A DNA stretch of 64,000 bases from contig NZ_JAIVFV010000002.1 in the NCBI RefSeq assembly GCF_020829445.1, positions 48,638 to 112,637 on the forward strand, given 5' to 3'. The notes under the pieces were generated by a model. The model was not told the DNA's origin. It saw nothing but the letters and a program-made list of their open reading frames with translations, and did not search any database. Shown piece by piece: positions 17,297 through 25,472 of the stretch. The DNA comes from Nostoc sp. CHAB 5836. Lineage in GTDB: Bacteria; Cyanobacteriota; Cyanobacteriia; Cyanobacteriales; Nostocaceae. Both the position numbers and the translations under genes were made by a program. Position 1 is the first letter of the stretch, and each line of letters opens with the position of its first letter.

Positions 17297-17372
17297 AATT
17301 GCTTCTCAAGCTTGATAAATGTAGTTTAGCATTTGCCGTTGTAGTTCCTTTGACGACAGAATAGTAATCTAT

Positions 17373-17600
17373 TCATTCCATATATTCTTTCATATCTTGA
17401 AGCGGCTCATCAAAGTCATTAGGCAATGGCAGAACAAACATTCCTTTCATCGTTCCAGCAACGCGACGCTTGTTTGTCTGCTTTTCTTCGGTAGAGTTTT
17501 TAGCGTGCTTCTCTATCAAAAACTCAATGTAATGAAGCACTTCTGTCTGAAGAGACTCAGGGAGTTCTTCTAATTTTTCTAAAATGATTGGCTGTATCAT
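17373..17600 (-). CDS. DUF2281 family antitoxin-like protein
   Basis: A 75-residue protein with the DUF2281 pattern: an N-terminal helical region LEKLEELPESLQTEVLHYIEFL and a C-terminal tail ending with GMFVLPLPNDFDEPLQDMKEYME. DUF2281 genes usually precede PIN-type toxins in cyanobacteria, but here the next gene on this strand is the Uma2 gene 76 bases away and no PIN gene follows. It may be an orphan antitoxin or pair with Uma2. Confidence 0.75.
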   Translation of the reverse strand: MIQPIILEKLEELPESLQTEVLHYIEFLIEKHAKNSTEEKQTNKRRVAGTMKGMFVLPLPNDFDEPLQDMKEYME

Positions 17601-17680
17601 TGTTTTTTCTCCTTGGCAATTTTTATGAAAAACATTACAGCTATTGTTAGAATTTTTGCAGATAAAGCAGGTGAAAATTT

Positions 17681-17914
17681 GTGAGTTTACAACAAGTTAT
17701 CAAACTAGCAAAGCAGCTTTCAATTGTAGACAAAGTACGTTTGATCCAGCAAATTGCTCCTGAGATAGAACGCGAGTTAACAGATAAGGTGTCTACCCTT
17801 CCCCGCCAATCCTTGTGGGGACTTTGTGCTGATTTAGGAAATGCACCTTCCACAGAGGAAATTGATCTAGCCCGTAGTGAAGAATGGGCTAACTTTCCAC
17901 GGGAGGATATTTGA
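17681..17914 (+). CDS. Antitoxin of a broken VapBC-type pair
   Basis: A 77-residue protein starting at GTG with a plausible ribosome binding site (caggtga). The N-terminus (SLQQVIKLAKQLSIVDKVRL) and C-terminus (TEEIDLARSEEWANFPREDI) are typical of small cyanobacterial antitoxins. The stop codon overlaps the start of a PIN-domain toxin (TGATG), as in true pairs. Because the toxin is broken, this antitoxin may be free. Confidence 0.75.
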   Translation: MSLQQVIKLAKQLSIVDKVRLIQQIAPEIERELTDKVSTLPRQSLWGLCADLGNAPSTEEIDLARSEEWANFPREDI

Positions 17915-18018
17915 TGCTGCGTGCTGTAGCTGACACCCATGCAATAATTTGGTACATTTTTGGCGATTCACGATTATCAACAACTGCCCAAAATATAGGA
18001 CTACTATTTGATTTCTGA
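17914..18018 (+). pseudogene. PIN-domain toxin (VapC type), truncated by family D element
   Basis: The frame starts MLRAVADTHAIIWYIFGDSR, a typical PIN-domain N-terminus with the first metal-binding Asp (VADTH). After about 27 codons it runs into the family D repeat at 17994, adds a few repeat-encoded residues and stops at 18018. At about 34 residues it lacks the other acidic residues and cannot be an active nuclease. No downstream remainder is visible on the far side of the element. Confidence 0.8.
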
Positions 18019-18122
18019 ACAGATACGTAGGGTGCGTTAGCGTTTCGCGTAACGCACCGAATCCTTAAGAATGGTGCGTTACGCGAAACGCTAACGCACC
18101 CTACAAATACTTAATGTTGTTC
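17994..18122. repeat. Family D palindromic element, right end lost
   Basis: The left end is tataggactactatttgatt. The inner palindrome is gtagggtgcgttagcgtttc, with its complement at the right. Complete copies at 29489 and 61435 end with a mirrored terminus that is absent here; the sequence changes at about 18120. It interrupts a vapC gene on the left and touches the 3' end of the CPBP gene on the right. Confidence 0.8.
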
Positions 18123-18123
18123 T

Positions 18124-18948
18124 TTAATTTTTTACTGTTCGCCCCCGTATCCATAAAGCTAGTACACTCATTAACAACACCCCCATCACTCCTTGTAGGG
18201 GATTATTATTCACACCAGTTACCCAATCAGGAACTTCACCAGAATATTTCACTAATTCCCCAACATTAATAATGTAATAACCCCAAACTAAACCACCATG
18301 CAAACCAATTGGAAAACCCAAGCGTCCCCTCCGCCAACGCTTTCCCCATACTTGCGTTAATCCCAGCAGTACTAAAGCTGGAAATTGCGGCAGTGTATGA
18401 ATAATTGCCTCCAAGGGTTTAATAAAGTGCAATGTAGCAAACGCAATTGCATCTGTCCACAGTGCCACACGCAGACTGTAATCTCGTTGTAATTCATTTA
18501 GCAACCAGCCTCGGAATAATAATTCCTCAGCAAATCCAATACCCAAAGCAACAAGTAAACCCTCTAAAATTACTTTCAGCAAAAAAACTTTCGGTTGTTG
18601 CCACACCAACCAACCCAACAAATTCTGTACCCCAAAAAGTATCAGAGTATTAATGATGCCCATAGCCAAGCCACGCAGTAAATCCACGCCATTTTGCCGC
18701 GTGAATTCTAAGCCATAATGCCGGAGAATTTGGGGCTGCTGGTAGACATATTTACCCCATAATCTCAGAAGAAAAATAAATATTACATATAACAATACCA
18801 ATGTCAATATACTTTCTAGGTTTGAATCATGTACTAGTAAATATATTGGTGTAGCCAATGGCAACCATAGCAACAATAAAGTCAAAATAAAAGCACCCAG
18901 CCTAATAGGGGCAGGGCGTTCAGCTAAACGGACAACGTTTTCTTTCAT
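18124..18948 (-). CDS. CPBP family intramembrane glutamic protease
   Basis: A 274-residue membrane protein of the CPBP (Rce1/ABI) family. The catalytic motif EELLFRGW has E141, E142 and R146, and later conserved histidines sit in ATLHF and GLHGGLVWG. Seven or eight hydrophobic segments are visible. The substrate is unknown; relatives process prenylated proteins or bacteriocins. The end of the gene is two bases from the family D repeat, so its last residues could have been altered. Confidence 0.87.
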   Translation of the reverse strand: MKENVVRLAERPAPIRLGAFILTLLLLWLPLATPIYLLVHDSNLESILTLVLLYVIFIFLLRLWGKYVYQQPQILRHYGLEFTRQNGVDLLRGLAMGIINTLILFGVQNLLGWLVWQQPKVFLLKVILEGLLVALGIGFAEELLFRGWLLNELQRDYSLRVALWTDAIAFATLHFIKPLEAIIHTLPQFPALVLLGLTQVWGKRWRRGRLGFPIGLHGGLVWGYYIINVGELVKYSGEVPDWVTGVNNNPLQGVMGVLLMSVLALWIRGRTVKN

Positions 18949-18988
18949 ACCAATGTTAAGTCACCAGTCAATACTCTAAATTTCAACT

Positions 18989-19049
18989 AATGACCAATGA
19001 CCAATGACCAATGACAAATGACCAATGACAAATGACAAATGACCAACGA
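18989..19049 (+). repeat. Heptad tandem repeat next to the clpS stop codon
   Basis: About eight copies of AATGACC/AATGACA. The array ends immediately before the stop codon of the leftward clpS gene (tag on the minus strand at 19050-19052), so it forms the start of the clpS 3' untranslated region. Confidence 0.85.
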
Positions 19050-19331
19050 CTATTCATCAGGTTCAATAGTGCTACTTAAACCGTGACTTTTCAATGTTTC
19101 GCAATAGAACTCAGCGTGTTCCAGAGCGCAAGTAATGACTAAAGCTAGCCCGTTAGTATGGGCCTCCATCATGATGCTGACAGCCTGGGGTTGGGTAAGG
19201 CTTGGTACAGTGGCTATTAGTGACTGCACAACATGCTCCATAGAGTTGTAGTCGTCGTTATGGAGCAAAACGCGATACCGAGGCGCTAGCTTACGGGTTG
19301 TGGAAGGCTTTTGAATAGTTTCAACTGACAC
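19050..19331 (-). CDS. clpS: ATP-dependent Clp protease adaptor
   Basis: A 93-residue ClpS adaptor that delivers N-degron substrates to ClpC/ClpA. The substrate-pocket signature HNDDYNSMEHVVQSL (about 24-38) and the C-terminal ALEHAEFY segment are clear. The length is normal. A single gene; its stop abuts a heptad repeat array. Cyanobacteria often have two ClpS versions; the sequence here does not let me decide which. Confidence 0.93.
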   Translation of the reverse strand: MSVETIQKPSTTRKLAPRYRVLLHNDDYNSMEHVVQSLIATVPSLTQPQAVSIMMEAHTNGLALVITCALEHAEFYCETLKSHGLSSTIEPDE

Positions 19332-19629
19332 GGCTCTTTGCTCTTTTCTTGTTGATTCACTACTACAAAGTGTTTGTGTAGCGATCGCTTAACAGTTATT
19401 TACCTATTCTATAGCATTTATGTCCAGATCCTATCCTAGAAAAACCCTTGGCTGTCTGGGATTGGTCGTATTAGTTTTCCGTAGCCACTTGTGAGGCAGA
19501 TGTCTAAGACATGGCTGCCGTAAGAGTGCTACCCTAATCTTTAGAGAAGCTTTCCTTAAAAGTAGTGCATTTTCAGTTTTAAAATTCAGGAAGTTGCAAA
19601 ACAATCCTTGCCACTGCCCAAACTCCGTA

Positions 19630-19998
19630 ATGATGAACATTAGCCTAGATTTTCTTCAACCGGGACAAATTGTGTCTTTAGAGTATGGCGACAGGAATCT
19701 GTATGCAGAAGTCATTCAATTTGTAGTTTCCCGCCAGTTGTGCTGGGTGCGTCCTTTATTAATGGTCACTTTGATTCAAGAATCGCCGCTAATTACGGAT
19801 TTGCGAGATGCGTCTGACCTGCTTTGGCCTGCTAATTTATTTCGGCCAGCTTTAGACACAGAAGTAATCAGCTTGTTGAGCCAAGTTTTAGCAAAAGAAC
19901 CAAAAAATGAAACTGACTCAGCTGCCAAACAACAACTCAATCAGTTTATTCACCAACTTTGGCAATCATACCAAGAGGGATTGGAGATTAGGGATTAG
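19630..19998 (+). CDS. Conserved cyanobacterial hypothetical protein
   Basis: I do not recognise this family. From MMNISLDFLQPGQIVSLEYG it is a 122-residue soluble protein. The first half is beta-rich and the second half helical (DTEVISLLSQVLAKEP, QFIHQLWQSYQEGL). The frame is open 12 codons further upstream, but that part (PCHCPNSV) does not look coding. No neighbours on the same strand. Confidence 0.65.
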   Translation: MMNISLDFLQPGQIVSLEYGDRNLYAEVIQFVVSRQLCWVRPLLMVTLIQESPLITDLRDASDLLWPANLFRPALDTEVISLLSQVLAKEPKNETDSAAKQQLNQFIHQLWQSYQEGLEIRD

Positions 19999-20256
19999 AC
20001 AATAAAGCTAAGTACAACGTTTCATTAATTCGTAGCGAATTCTCTGCGCCCCTACCCTACGGTTCGGCGAACGCGAGTGCGTCTCCAAGAGTTGCGCCTA
20101 TGCGTATTACCCTTGTGCGTTCCTACTCTGCGGGAAGGCGTTCGCGAGTGCGTCTCCAAGAGTTGCGCCTATGCGTTTAAATTTCAACCCTCAATTGGCC
20201 ACGATTTTATGCTGCATCTTTACTAAGGTTATCGGCAAGTTTTGTAGCTTTTTATC
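19999..20256. repeat. Tandem GC-rich repeat in intergenic region
   Basis: The segment cgcgagtgcgtctccaagag with ttgcgcctatgcgt occurs twice, near 20072-20105 and 20142-20176, about 70 bases apart. Non-coding. It is part of a 548-base gap that holds no gene I can support. Confidence 0.55.
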
Positions 20257-20444
20257 CCACGTTCCGCACCCTGGGGTGTCACATAGTGTAATTACTAAGT
20301 TTTTGTGATTGTTGTAGTTGCAGATTATGCTTGTGCATCTTCATATTTAAGTTATTTTACTGCTTTTATGTATATTCAGTAGCTTTGTTTCTGTTTAAAA
20401 ACCAGTAAAAACCGATTGTGACAGCTGAGGGTGCGGAATGTAGG
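20257..20444. repeat. Inverted-repeat element with gttccgcaccct ends
   Basis: The left end cgttccgcaccctggggtgt and the right end acagctgagggtgcggaatg are near-complementary over about 25 bases (ending in tgtcaca on the inside) and enclose about 140 AT-rich bases with no reading frame. Probably a non-autonomous transposable element or deleted insertion sequence. Single copy in this window. Confidence 0.6.
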
Positions 20445-20546
20445 TTTTATCAAGCTCTGTTACAAAACAAAATTTACTTTCCTTGTGTCGAGCGACTCGC
20501 CCTGACTTGTCCCGCTCTTAAGTAAGTCGAGGTATTACGAATTATT

Positions 20547-20747
20547 TTAATATCCCAGGCTAGGAACCAACTGGATTCGGCCAGCATCCATCTCTGCCAT
20601 TAATAATTCTAGGGCTTCGTAATCAACATCAGAAATGTAACCCAGTTCCGTCAGTTCTGAGTTGATTTCATTTTCTATCTCAGGAGTTAGTTTTTTAATG
20701 TCAAGAGCTTTTTCTACCAATTTACGAATAGCGTACTGAGTTCTCAT
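20547..20747 (-). CDS. Small conserved hypothetical protein
   Basis: A 66-residue acidic helical protein (MRTQYAIRKLVEKALDIKKL, then SELTELGYISDVDYEALELL). It resembles small cyanobacterial proteins often found alone. The frame and codon use look real. Function unknown. Confidence 0.6.
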   Translation of the reverse strand: MRTQYAIRKLVEKALDIKKLTPEIENEINSELTELGYISDVDYEALELLMAEMDAGRIQLVPSLGY

Positions 20748-21341
20748 AAGTAATAAGCCAACTGTATATGATACTAATCATCCCAGATTAGTCTAAGTAT
20801 AAAGAGTGATCCAAATACTAATTTACTAGTGATATATATCACAATTTAATTAGTTAGATAGATAATTCCTTATGGCAGTCCTAAATCATTTGTGAAAATT
20901 TGAAATTATTGCAACCCCCCTGTAATCCGCCCCTTGGCAAGGGGGGACGGCGTTAGCTGGGGGTGAGTTTTCTTACAACTCATTTAGGATTGCGATATGA
21001 CTTTGCCCTATGCCATCAGCAAAGCTCAAGTAAGAGATTTAACTTACTGTTAAGACTCGGCTAAATTAGCTTTAGCTATCACTAAGCAAGTTTTATCAGC
21101 ATAGTTACTAATGATTTGTCTGCTCTTGTGACTGTCTATGTTGATTGTTTTTGAACTGGCATAAAAAAAAAGTATATATAAACACATTCTAAACTGGAAT
21201 TATGACAATCTTTAAACAGAGAGACTAAAGCAATAAAGATTCCGCAAAGAGAGTTCAGACATATGGACGATGCAACAAAATACAGTTTATGTTCAAATAA
21301 TCCTTAGCTTGACGCTTCAAAATTCTTAATAGGATGTAACT
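20748..21341. other. Intergenic region with one GC-rich repeat
   Basis: 594 bases between divergent genes. At 20917-20975 lies a GC-rich dispersed repeat (cccccctgtaatccgcccct, then ggcaaggggggacgg). The remainder is AT-rich unique sequence that must hold the STAS gene promoter. Confidence 0.4.
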
Positions 21342-21671
21342 ATGCAGGCAGTGCTTAACTATCCCAAGATTGCAGTTATTCGCCCCCAAGAGTGTTTGAA
21401 TGCTGCAAACGCATTGGAATTTGAACGAGATATGACTACAGCGTTGGCACAAAATGGTATTTCCATCTTGGTGGTAGACCTAGCAGCAGTAGAATCGTTA
21501 GACAGCGCCGGGTTGATGGCATTGTTATCTACACACAAACTGGCTGGGAGTTTAGGACGGAGTTGCCAACTTTGCGGTGTTGCTCCATCAATTAGAATTA
21601 TTTTTGAACTGACGCAACTCGATCGGGTATTTGAAATATTAGACGGTGAAGGCGAGTTGCCTGAAACATAA
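21342..21671 (+). CDS. STAS domain anti-sigma factor antagonist-like protein
   Basis: A 109-residue single STAS domain. The conserved helix start ESLDSAGLMAL (51-61) carries S55 at the position of the phosphorylated serine in SpoIIAA/RsbV proteins. It probably switches a partner through serine phosphorylation by an HPK-type anti-sigma kinase encoded elsewhere. A 148-base gap separates it from the radical SAM gene. Confidence 0.85.
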   Translation: MQAVLNYPKIAVIRPQECLNAANALEFERDMTTALAQNGISILVVDLAAVESLDSAGLMALLSTHKLAGSLGRSCQLCGVAPSIRIIFELTQLDRVFEILDGEGELPET

Positions 21672-21819
21672 CTTTATGTAAAAACACAAAGGTTCGGGCA
21701 ATCAGTGGACTTTATGTAAAGGAGTTGTAAGTTGCAAAGATAAACTCTGTTAGAAGAGCTAATTCAATGCTAAGGTTAGGTTTGGGTAGCTGTAATTAAG
21801 GTAGCTAGAAGATAGCACA

Positions 21820-24501
21820 GTGGTTGTTGCAGTTGAAAAATTAATCACGACAGGCATTTTAAAACCAGCCCGTTACCTGGGTAACGAGCTGTTAGCAGTA
21901 CACAAACCTTGGGATACGACAGCAATACGTTGGGTTTTAACCTACCCAGAAGTATATGAAGTCGGTGCATCGAATTTAGGGCACATCATACTTTATAACA
22001 TCTTGAATGCCCAACCGCGTCAATTGTGCGATCGCGCCTACCTCCCAGGAAAAGACCTGGGAGCGAAACTACGCGAAACTAATACGCCATTGTTTGCGGT
22101 AGAGTCAAAGCGATCGCTCACAGAATTCGACATTTTAGGCTTTAGCCTCAGTTATGAACTGGGTGCAACTAATATCCTAGAAATGTTGGATTTGGCTAAA
22201 ATTCCCTTGACGTGGCGAGAACGGCAAAAAGCAGGGGAAGCAGGGGGAGAATTTCCGAATCTCCAGTCCCAGTTTCCGTTGATTTTTGCTGGTGGGCAAA
22301 CAGCAACATCGAATCCTGAGCCTTACGCCGAGTTCTTCGACTTTTTCGCCCTTGGAGATGGAGAAGAACTGCTGCCAGAAATTGGTTTAGTGTTGGAAGA
22401 AGGCAAACAAGCAGGATTAAGTCGCGAACATCTGTTACTGGATTTGGCACAAATACCAGGCGTATATGTGCCTCAGTTTTACGACATGGCAGAAGATGGC
22501 TCAGTTCATCCTCGTTGCCCAGACGTGCCCAAACGAATTTTGCGACGGGTTGCAACTCCCATACCAGCATATTCCATTGGGTTAGTTCCCTACGTAGAAA
22601 CGGTGCATGACCGCTTAACCATCGAGATTCGGCGTGGTTGCACTCGTGGCTGTCGCTTCTGTCAACCAGGAATGCTGACTCGACCAGCACGGGATGTAGA
22701 ACCCGATCAGGTTGTAGAAGCAATTGAACAAGGAATGCGGGCAACTGGTTACAATGAGTTTTCCCTACTATCTCTGAGTTGTTCTGATTATTTGTCCCTA
22801 CCAGCAGTGGGGATGGAAATCAAAAATCGCTTAAAAAATGAAAACATTTCTCTGACTCTACCAAGCCAACGGGTAGACAGATTTGATGAAAATATTGCCA
22901 ACATCCTTGGAGGTACGCGCCAAAGTGGATTGACTTTTGCTCCAGAAGCTGGAACTCAGCGGATGCGAGACATCGTAAATAAGGGTTTAACCAATGAAGA
23001 ATTGTTGCGGGGGGTGAAAACGGCTTGGGAGCAAGGCTGGGATAAAATAAAGTTGTATTTTATGATTGGCTTACCGGGTGAGACCGATGCTGACGTTGTG
23101 GGCATTGCGGAAACCGTAAGCTGGCTACAGCGAGAATGTCGGGGCAAAGGTAGAAAAGCTCTAAACTTTAACCTGACGATTTCTAACTTTACACCCAAGC
23201 CCCATACACCATTCCAGTGGCACTCAGTTTCTACCACTGAGTTTAAAAGGAAACAAAACCTGTTGCGCCAAGAATTCCGCCGAATCAAGGGAGTGAAAGT
23301 AAATTTTACCGATGTCCGCATTTCGGCAATGGAAGATTTTCTGGGACGAGGCGATCGCCATTTGGGCAAAGTAGTCCGCCGTGCCTGGGAATTAGGTGCT
23401 GGTATGGATTCCTGGTATGATAATTTAGATCAAGCTTTTAGTGCTTGGGGGTCTGCGATCGCCCAAGCAGGTTTAGATTGGAAATATCGCCAATTAGAAA
23501 ATGGCGAATGGAATTTGTTTCACACAAAAGCGCAGAAGGACAGAGAAAATACCCAACTCCTAACTCCTCACTCCTCACTCCTCACTCCTAACTCCCTCGA
23601 TATTCCCCTCCCTTGGGATCATATCGATACCGGGATTGATAAAAAGTGGCTTCAAGAAGACTTGCAACGCGCTTTAGAAGCTGCAATTGTGCCCGACTGC
23701 TCTTTTGAAGGTTGTTCTCATTGTGGCGTGTGTGGCACCGATTTTGGACATAACATCGTGATTGAATCACCTGCTATCCCAAAATTTGCTGGCGAATTTG
23801 TCCCCAACACAACTAAGGCGCAAAGACTGCGAGTTTGGTTTGGGAAACAGGGTAATATGGCATTGACGAGCCATCTTGATTTAATCCGTCTGTTTGACCG
23901 AGTTGTGCGGCGAGCAGGCTTACCAATCGCTTTCACTGGTGGGTTTCATCCAATGCCGCGGATTTCCCTAGCAACTGCTTTAGCTCTAGGGGCTACTAGC
24001 AGTGGTGAAATTGCAGATTTTGAGTTAACCGTACCAGTGGAAGTTGATACTTTCCAAGAACAGTTGGCTCGTGAAATGCCCACAGACATACCCATATATA
24101 ATGTGGAGCAGATAGATTTAAAAGCTAGTGCCGCTACCCAACTGCTAGAATCCGCAGAGTATTTGATTACTGTAGCAGCACTTGCAGAAACAACACCCAT
24201 ACAATGGCAAGACTGGATTGATACAATCAAAGCAAAAGAGGAGCTTTGGTACGAGCAAACAACTAAGTCAGGCAAGAGCCAGTTAATAAATCTGCGCGAT
24301 CGCTTATTTGAACTGGAACTAGTGGAAACCCACAATAGCAAAGCAGAATCTATATCATCTGTGATCCGTTATCTAGGTAGCTATCGCCAGGACGGTTTGC
24401 TATTGCGTCCCGAACAAATCCTGTTTATGCTAGAGACAGTGGCTAGTGTAGAATTTCAACTCCTGCACATCCACCGCAATCGGCTAATTTTAGGGGTATA
24501 A
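21820..24501 (+). CDS. Fused B12-type radical SAM protein with DUF2344 domain
   Basis: 893 residues. The N-terminal cobalamin-binding-like part (about 1-240) leads into the radical SAM core with C274-x3-C278-x2-C281 (RGCTRGCRFC) and the typical SFSLLSLSCSDY segment. After a linker, the C-terminal third (about 665-893; RLRVWFGKQGNMALTSHLDL) is the DUF2344/TIGR03936-type domain. In many bacteria these are separate genes next to RNase E/G; here they are fused, and rne follows about 970 bases downstream. Substrate unknown. Residues about 575-594 (LLTPHSSLLTPN) are encoded by heptad repeats inserted in frame in the linker. It starts at GTG. Confidence 0.88.
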   Translation: MVVAVEKLITTGILKPARYLGNELLAVHKPWDTTAIRWVLTYPEVYEVGASNLGHIILYNILNAQPRQLCDRAYLPGKDLGAKLRETNTPLFAVESKRSLTEFDILGFSLSYELGATNILEMLDLAKIPLTWRERQKAGEAGGEFPNLQSQFPLIFAGGQTATSNPEPYAEFFDFFALGDGEELLPEIGLVLEEGKQAGLSREHLLLDLAQIPGVYVPQFYDMAEDGSVHPRCPDVPKRILRRVATPIPAYSIGLVPYVETVHDRLTIEIRRGCTRGCRFCQPGMLTRPARDVEPDQVVEAIEQGMRATGYNEFSLLSLSCSDYLSLPAVGMEIKNRLKNENISLTLPSQRVDRFDENIANILGGTRQSGLTFAPEAGTQRMRDIVNKGLTNEELLRGVKTAWEQGWDKIKLYFMIGLPGETDADVVGIAETVSWLQRECRGKGRKALNFNLTISNFTPKPHTPFQWHSVSTTEFKRKQNLLRQEFRRIKGVKVNFTDVRISAMEDFLGRGDRHLGKVVRRAWELGAGMDSWYDNLDQAFSAWGSAIAQAGLDWKYRQLENGEWNLFHTKAQKDRENTQLLTPHSSLLTPNSLDIPLPWDHIDTGIDKKWLQEDLQRALEAAIVPDCSFEGCSHCGVCGTDFGHNIVIESPAIPKFAGEFVPNTTKAQRLRVWFGKQGNMALTSHLDLIRLFDRVVRRAGLPIAFTGGFHPMPRISLATALALGATSSGEIADFELTVPVEVDTFQEQLAREMPTDIPIYNVEQIDLKASAATQLLESAEYLITVAALAETTPIQWQDWIDTIKAKEELWYEQTTKSGKSQLINLRDRLFELELVETHNSKAESISSVIRYLGSYRQDGLLLRPEQILFMLETVASVEFQLLHIHRNRLILGV
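23545..23602 (+). repeat. In-frame heptad repeat inside the fused radical SAM gene
   Basis: About seven TAACTCC/TCACTCC heptads translate as Leu-Leu-Thr-Pro-type repeats without shifting the frame. It lies between the radical SAM core and the Cys-rich segment CSHCGVCG. Confidence 0.8.
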
Positions 24502-25472
24502 TCCCTGTAGGGCAACTTGCTAGTAGTTGTCCCCACATCGCAGCTCATAGGAATTGATTTTTAGCAAGGTTGCGTTAAAATGGGGTGAAGAGAAATTTTC
24601 TGACCCTGCATTGAATTAGCTGGTTCACTACCCTGGTATTCAAGGGACGAAAGCAAAGATATTAGAGTGCAACTTCTCGGATTTTATCCCAGACAAACAA
24701 AAAGCATAATTAAGAACGCACACTCTCTCTATAGCTACCTTGTGAATCAGTAACTAACAGCAGGCTCGGTTAGCTTCTCTAAATCCATGCTTTTAAAATA
24801 ACTGCTGAATGTCTGATTTAAAGTTGTTCCCCTTTGGCGTTCCCGTACCACTTTGTGGAAGCAAGCTACGCGTAGCGTCTCCGTAAGGAGAAGGGTATCA
24901 ACTACTGTCGGTTATACCGACTTGTAGACCTTCACAGACGCGCAAAGCCCTGCTCGTCTTCAGCTAGAACGGCTCAAGATCGGGTTGTGACTGGCGCTGC
25001 TGAGTATAACCCTAAGGATCAATCCGGGGAATGGAAAATAGAAATAGTTTCTTTTTCTTAACGAATTCAGTCGGTTACTCTCAAATAAAGCATCCTGAGT
25101 TAAAATGCCACTCAGGATTTAGAACTTTCAACTCAGAACTCTCAAGATTTGAGGGTATTGCATCACAAATCAACCACGGACGGTTGATTTAATTGCTTAA
25201 ACAATATGCAGCCGTTCTGGAATAATCAGCCGTGGAAATGCTCTTAAGAGCGCCAATAGCTATTTAACTTAGAAGCTCAGGTTTGCGATTTTTATTATCA
25301 GTAGCGCCTTTTGAGGGTTGTGAGGGCAGCCAAAGTATAATATCAAGCTGGGAAAACACTGCTAATTGGAACTGATGCAAAGACGCGGTGAGTTTTGAAT
25401 TACAAGTAATTATCCGGACTTGATACAACAAACCTCAAACCTGTAAGTGCTGCCAATTTTTGAGGAAATTGA
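24502..25472 (+). promoter_or_regulatory. Long leader region of rne
   Basis: 971 bases without a gene precede rne. The sequence is of mixed composition with several small potential stems (for example gtcggttataccgac near 24908) and a short dispersed repeat near 24868-24890 (gctacgcgtagcgtctccgt). Long 5' untranslated regions that mediate autoregulation by RNase E are known for rne genes. I infer a regulatory leader here but cannot map its start. Confidence 0.4.

Noticed and set aside
22196..22744. 182-residue leftward frame inside the radical SAM gene
   Set aside because: Antisense of a well-supported conserved gene, with no features of its own.
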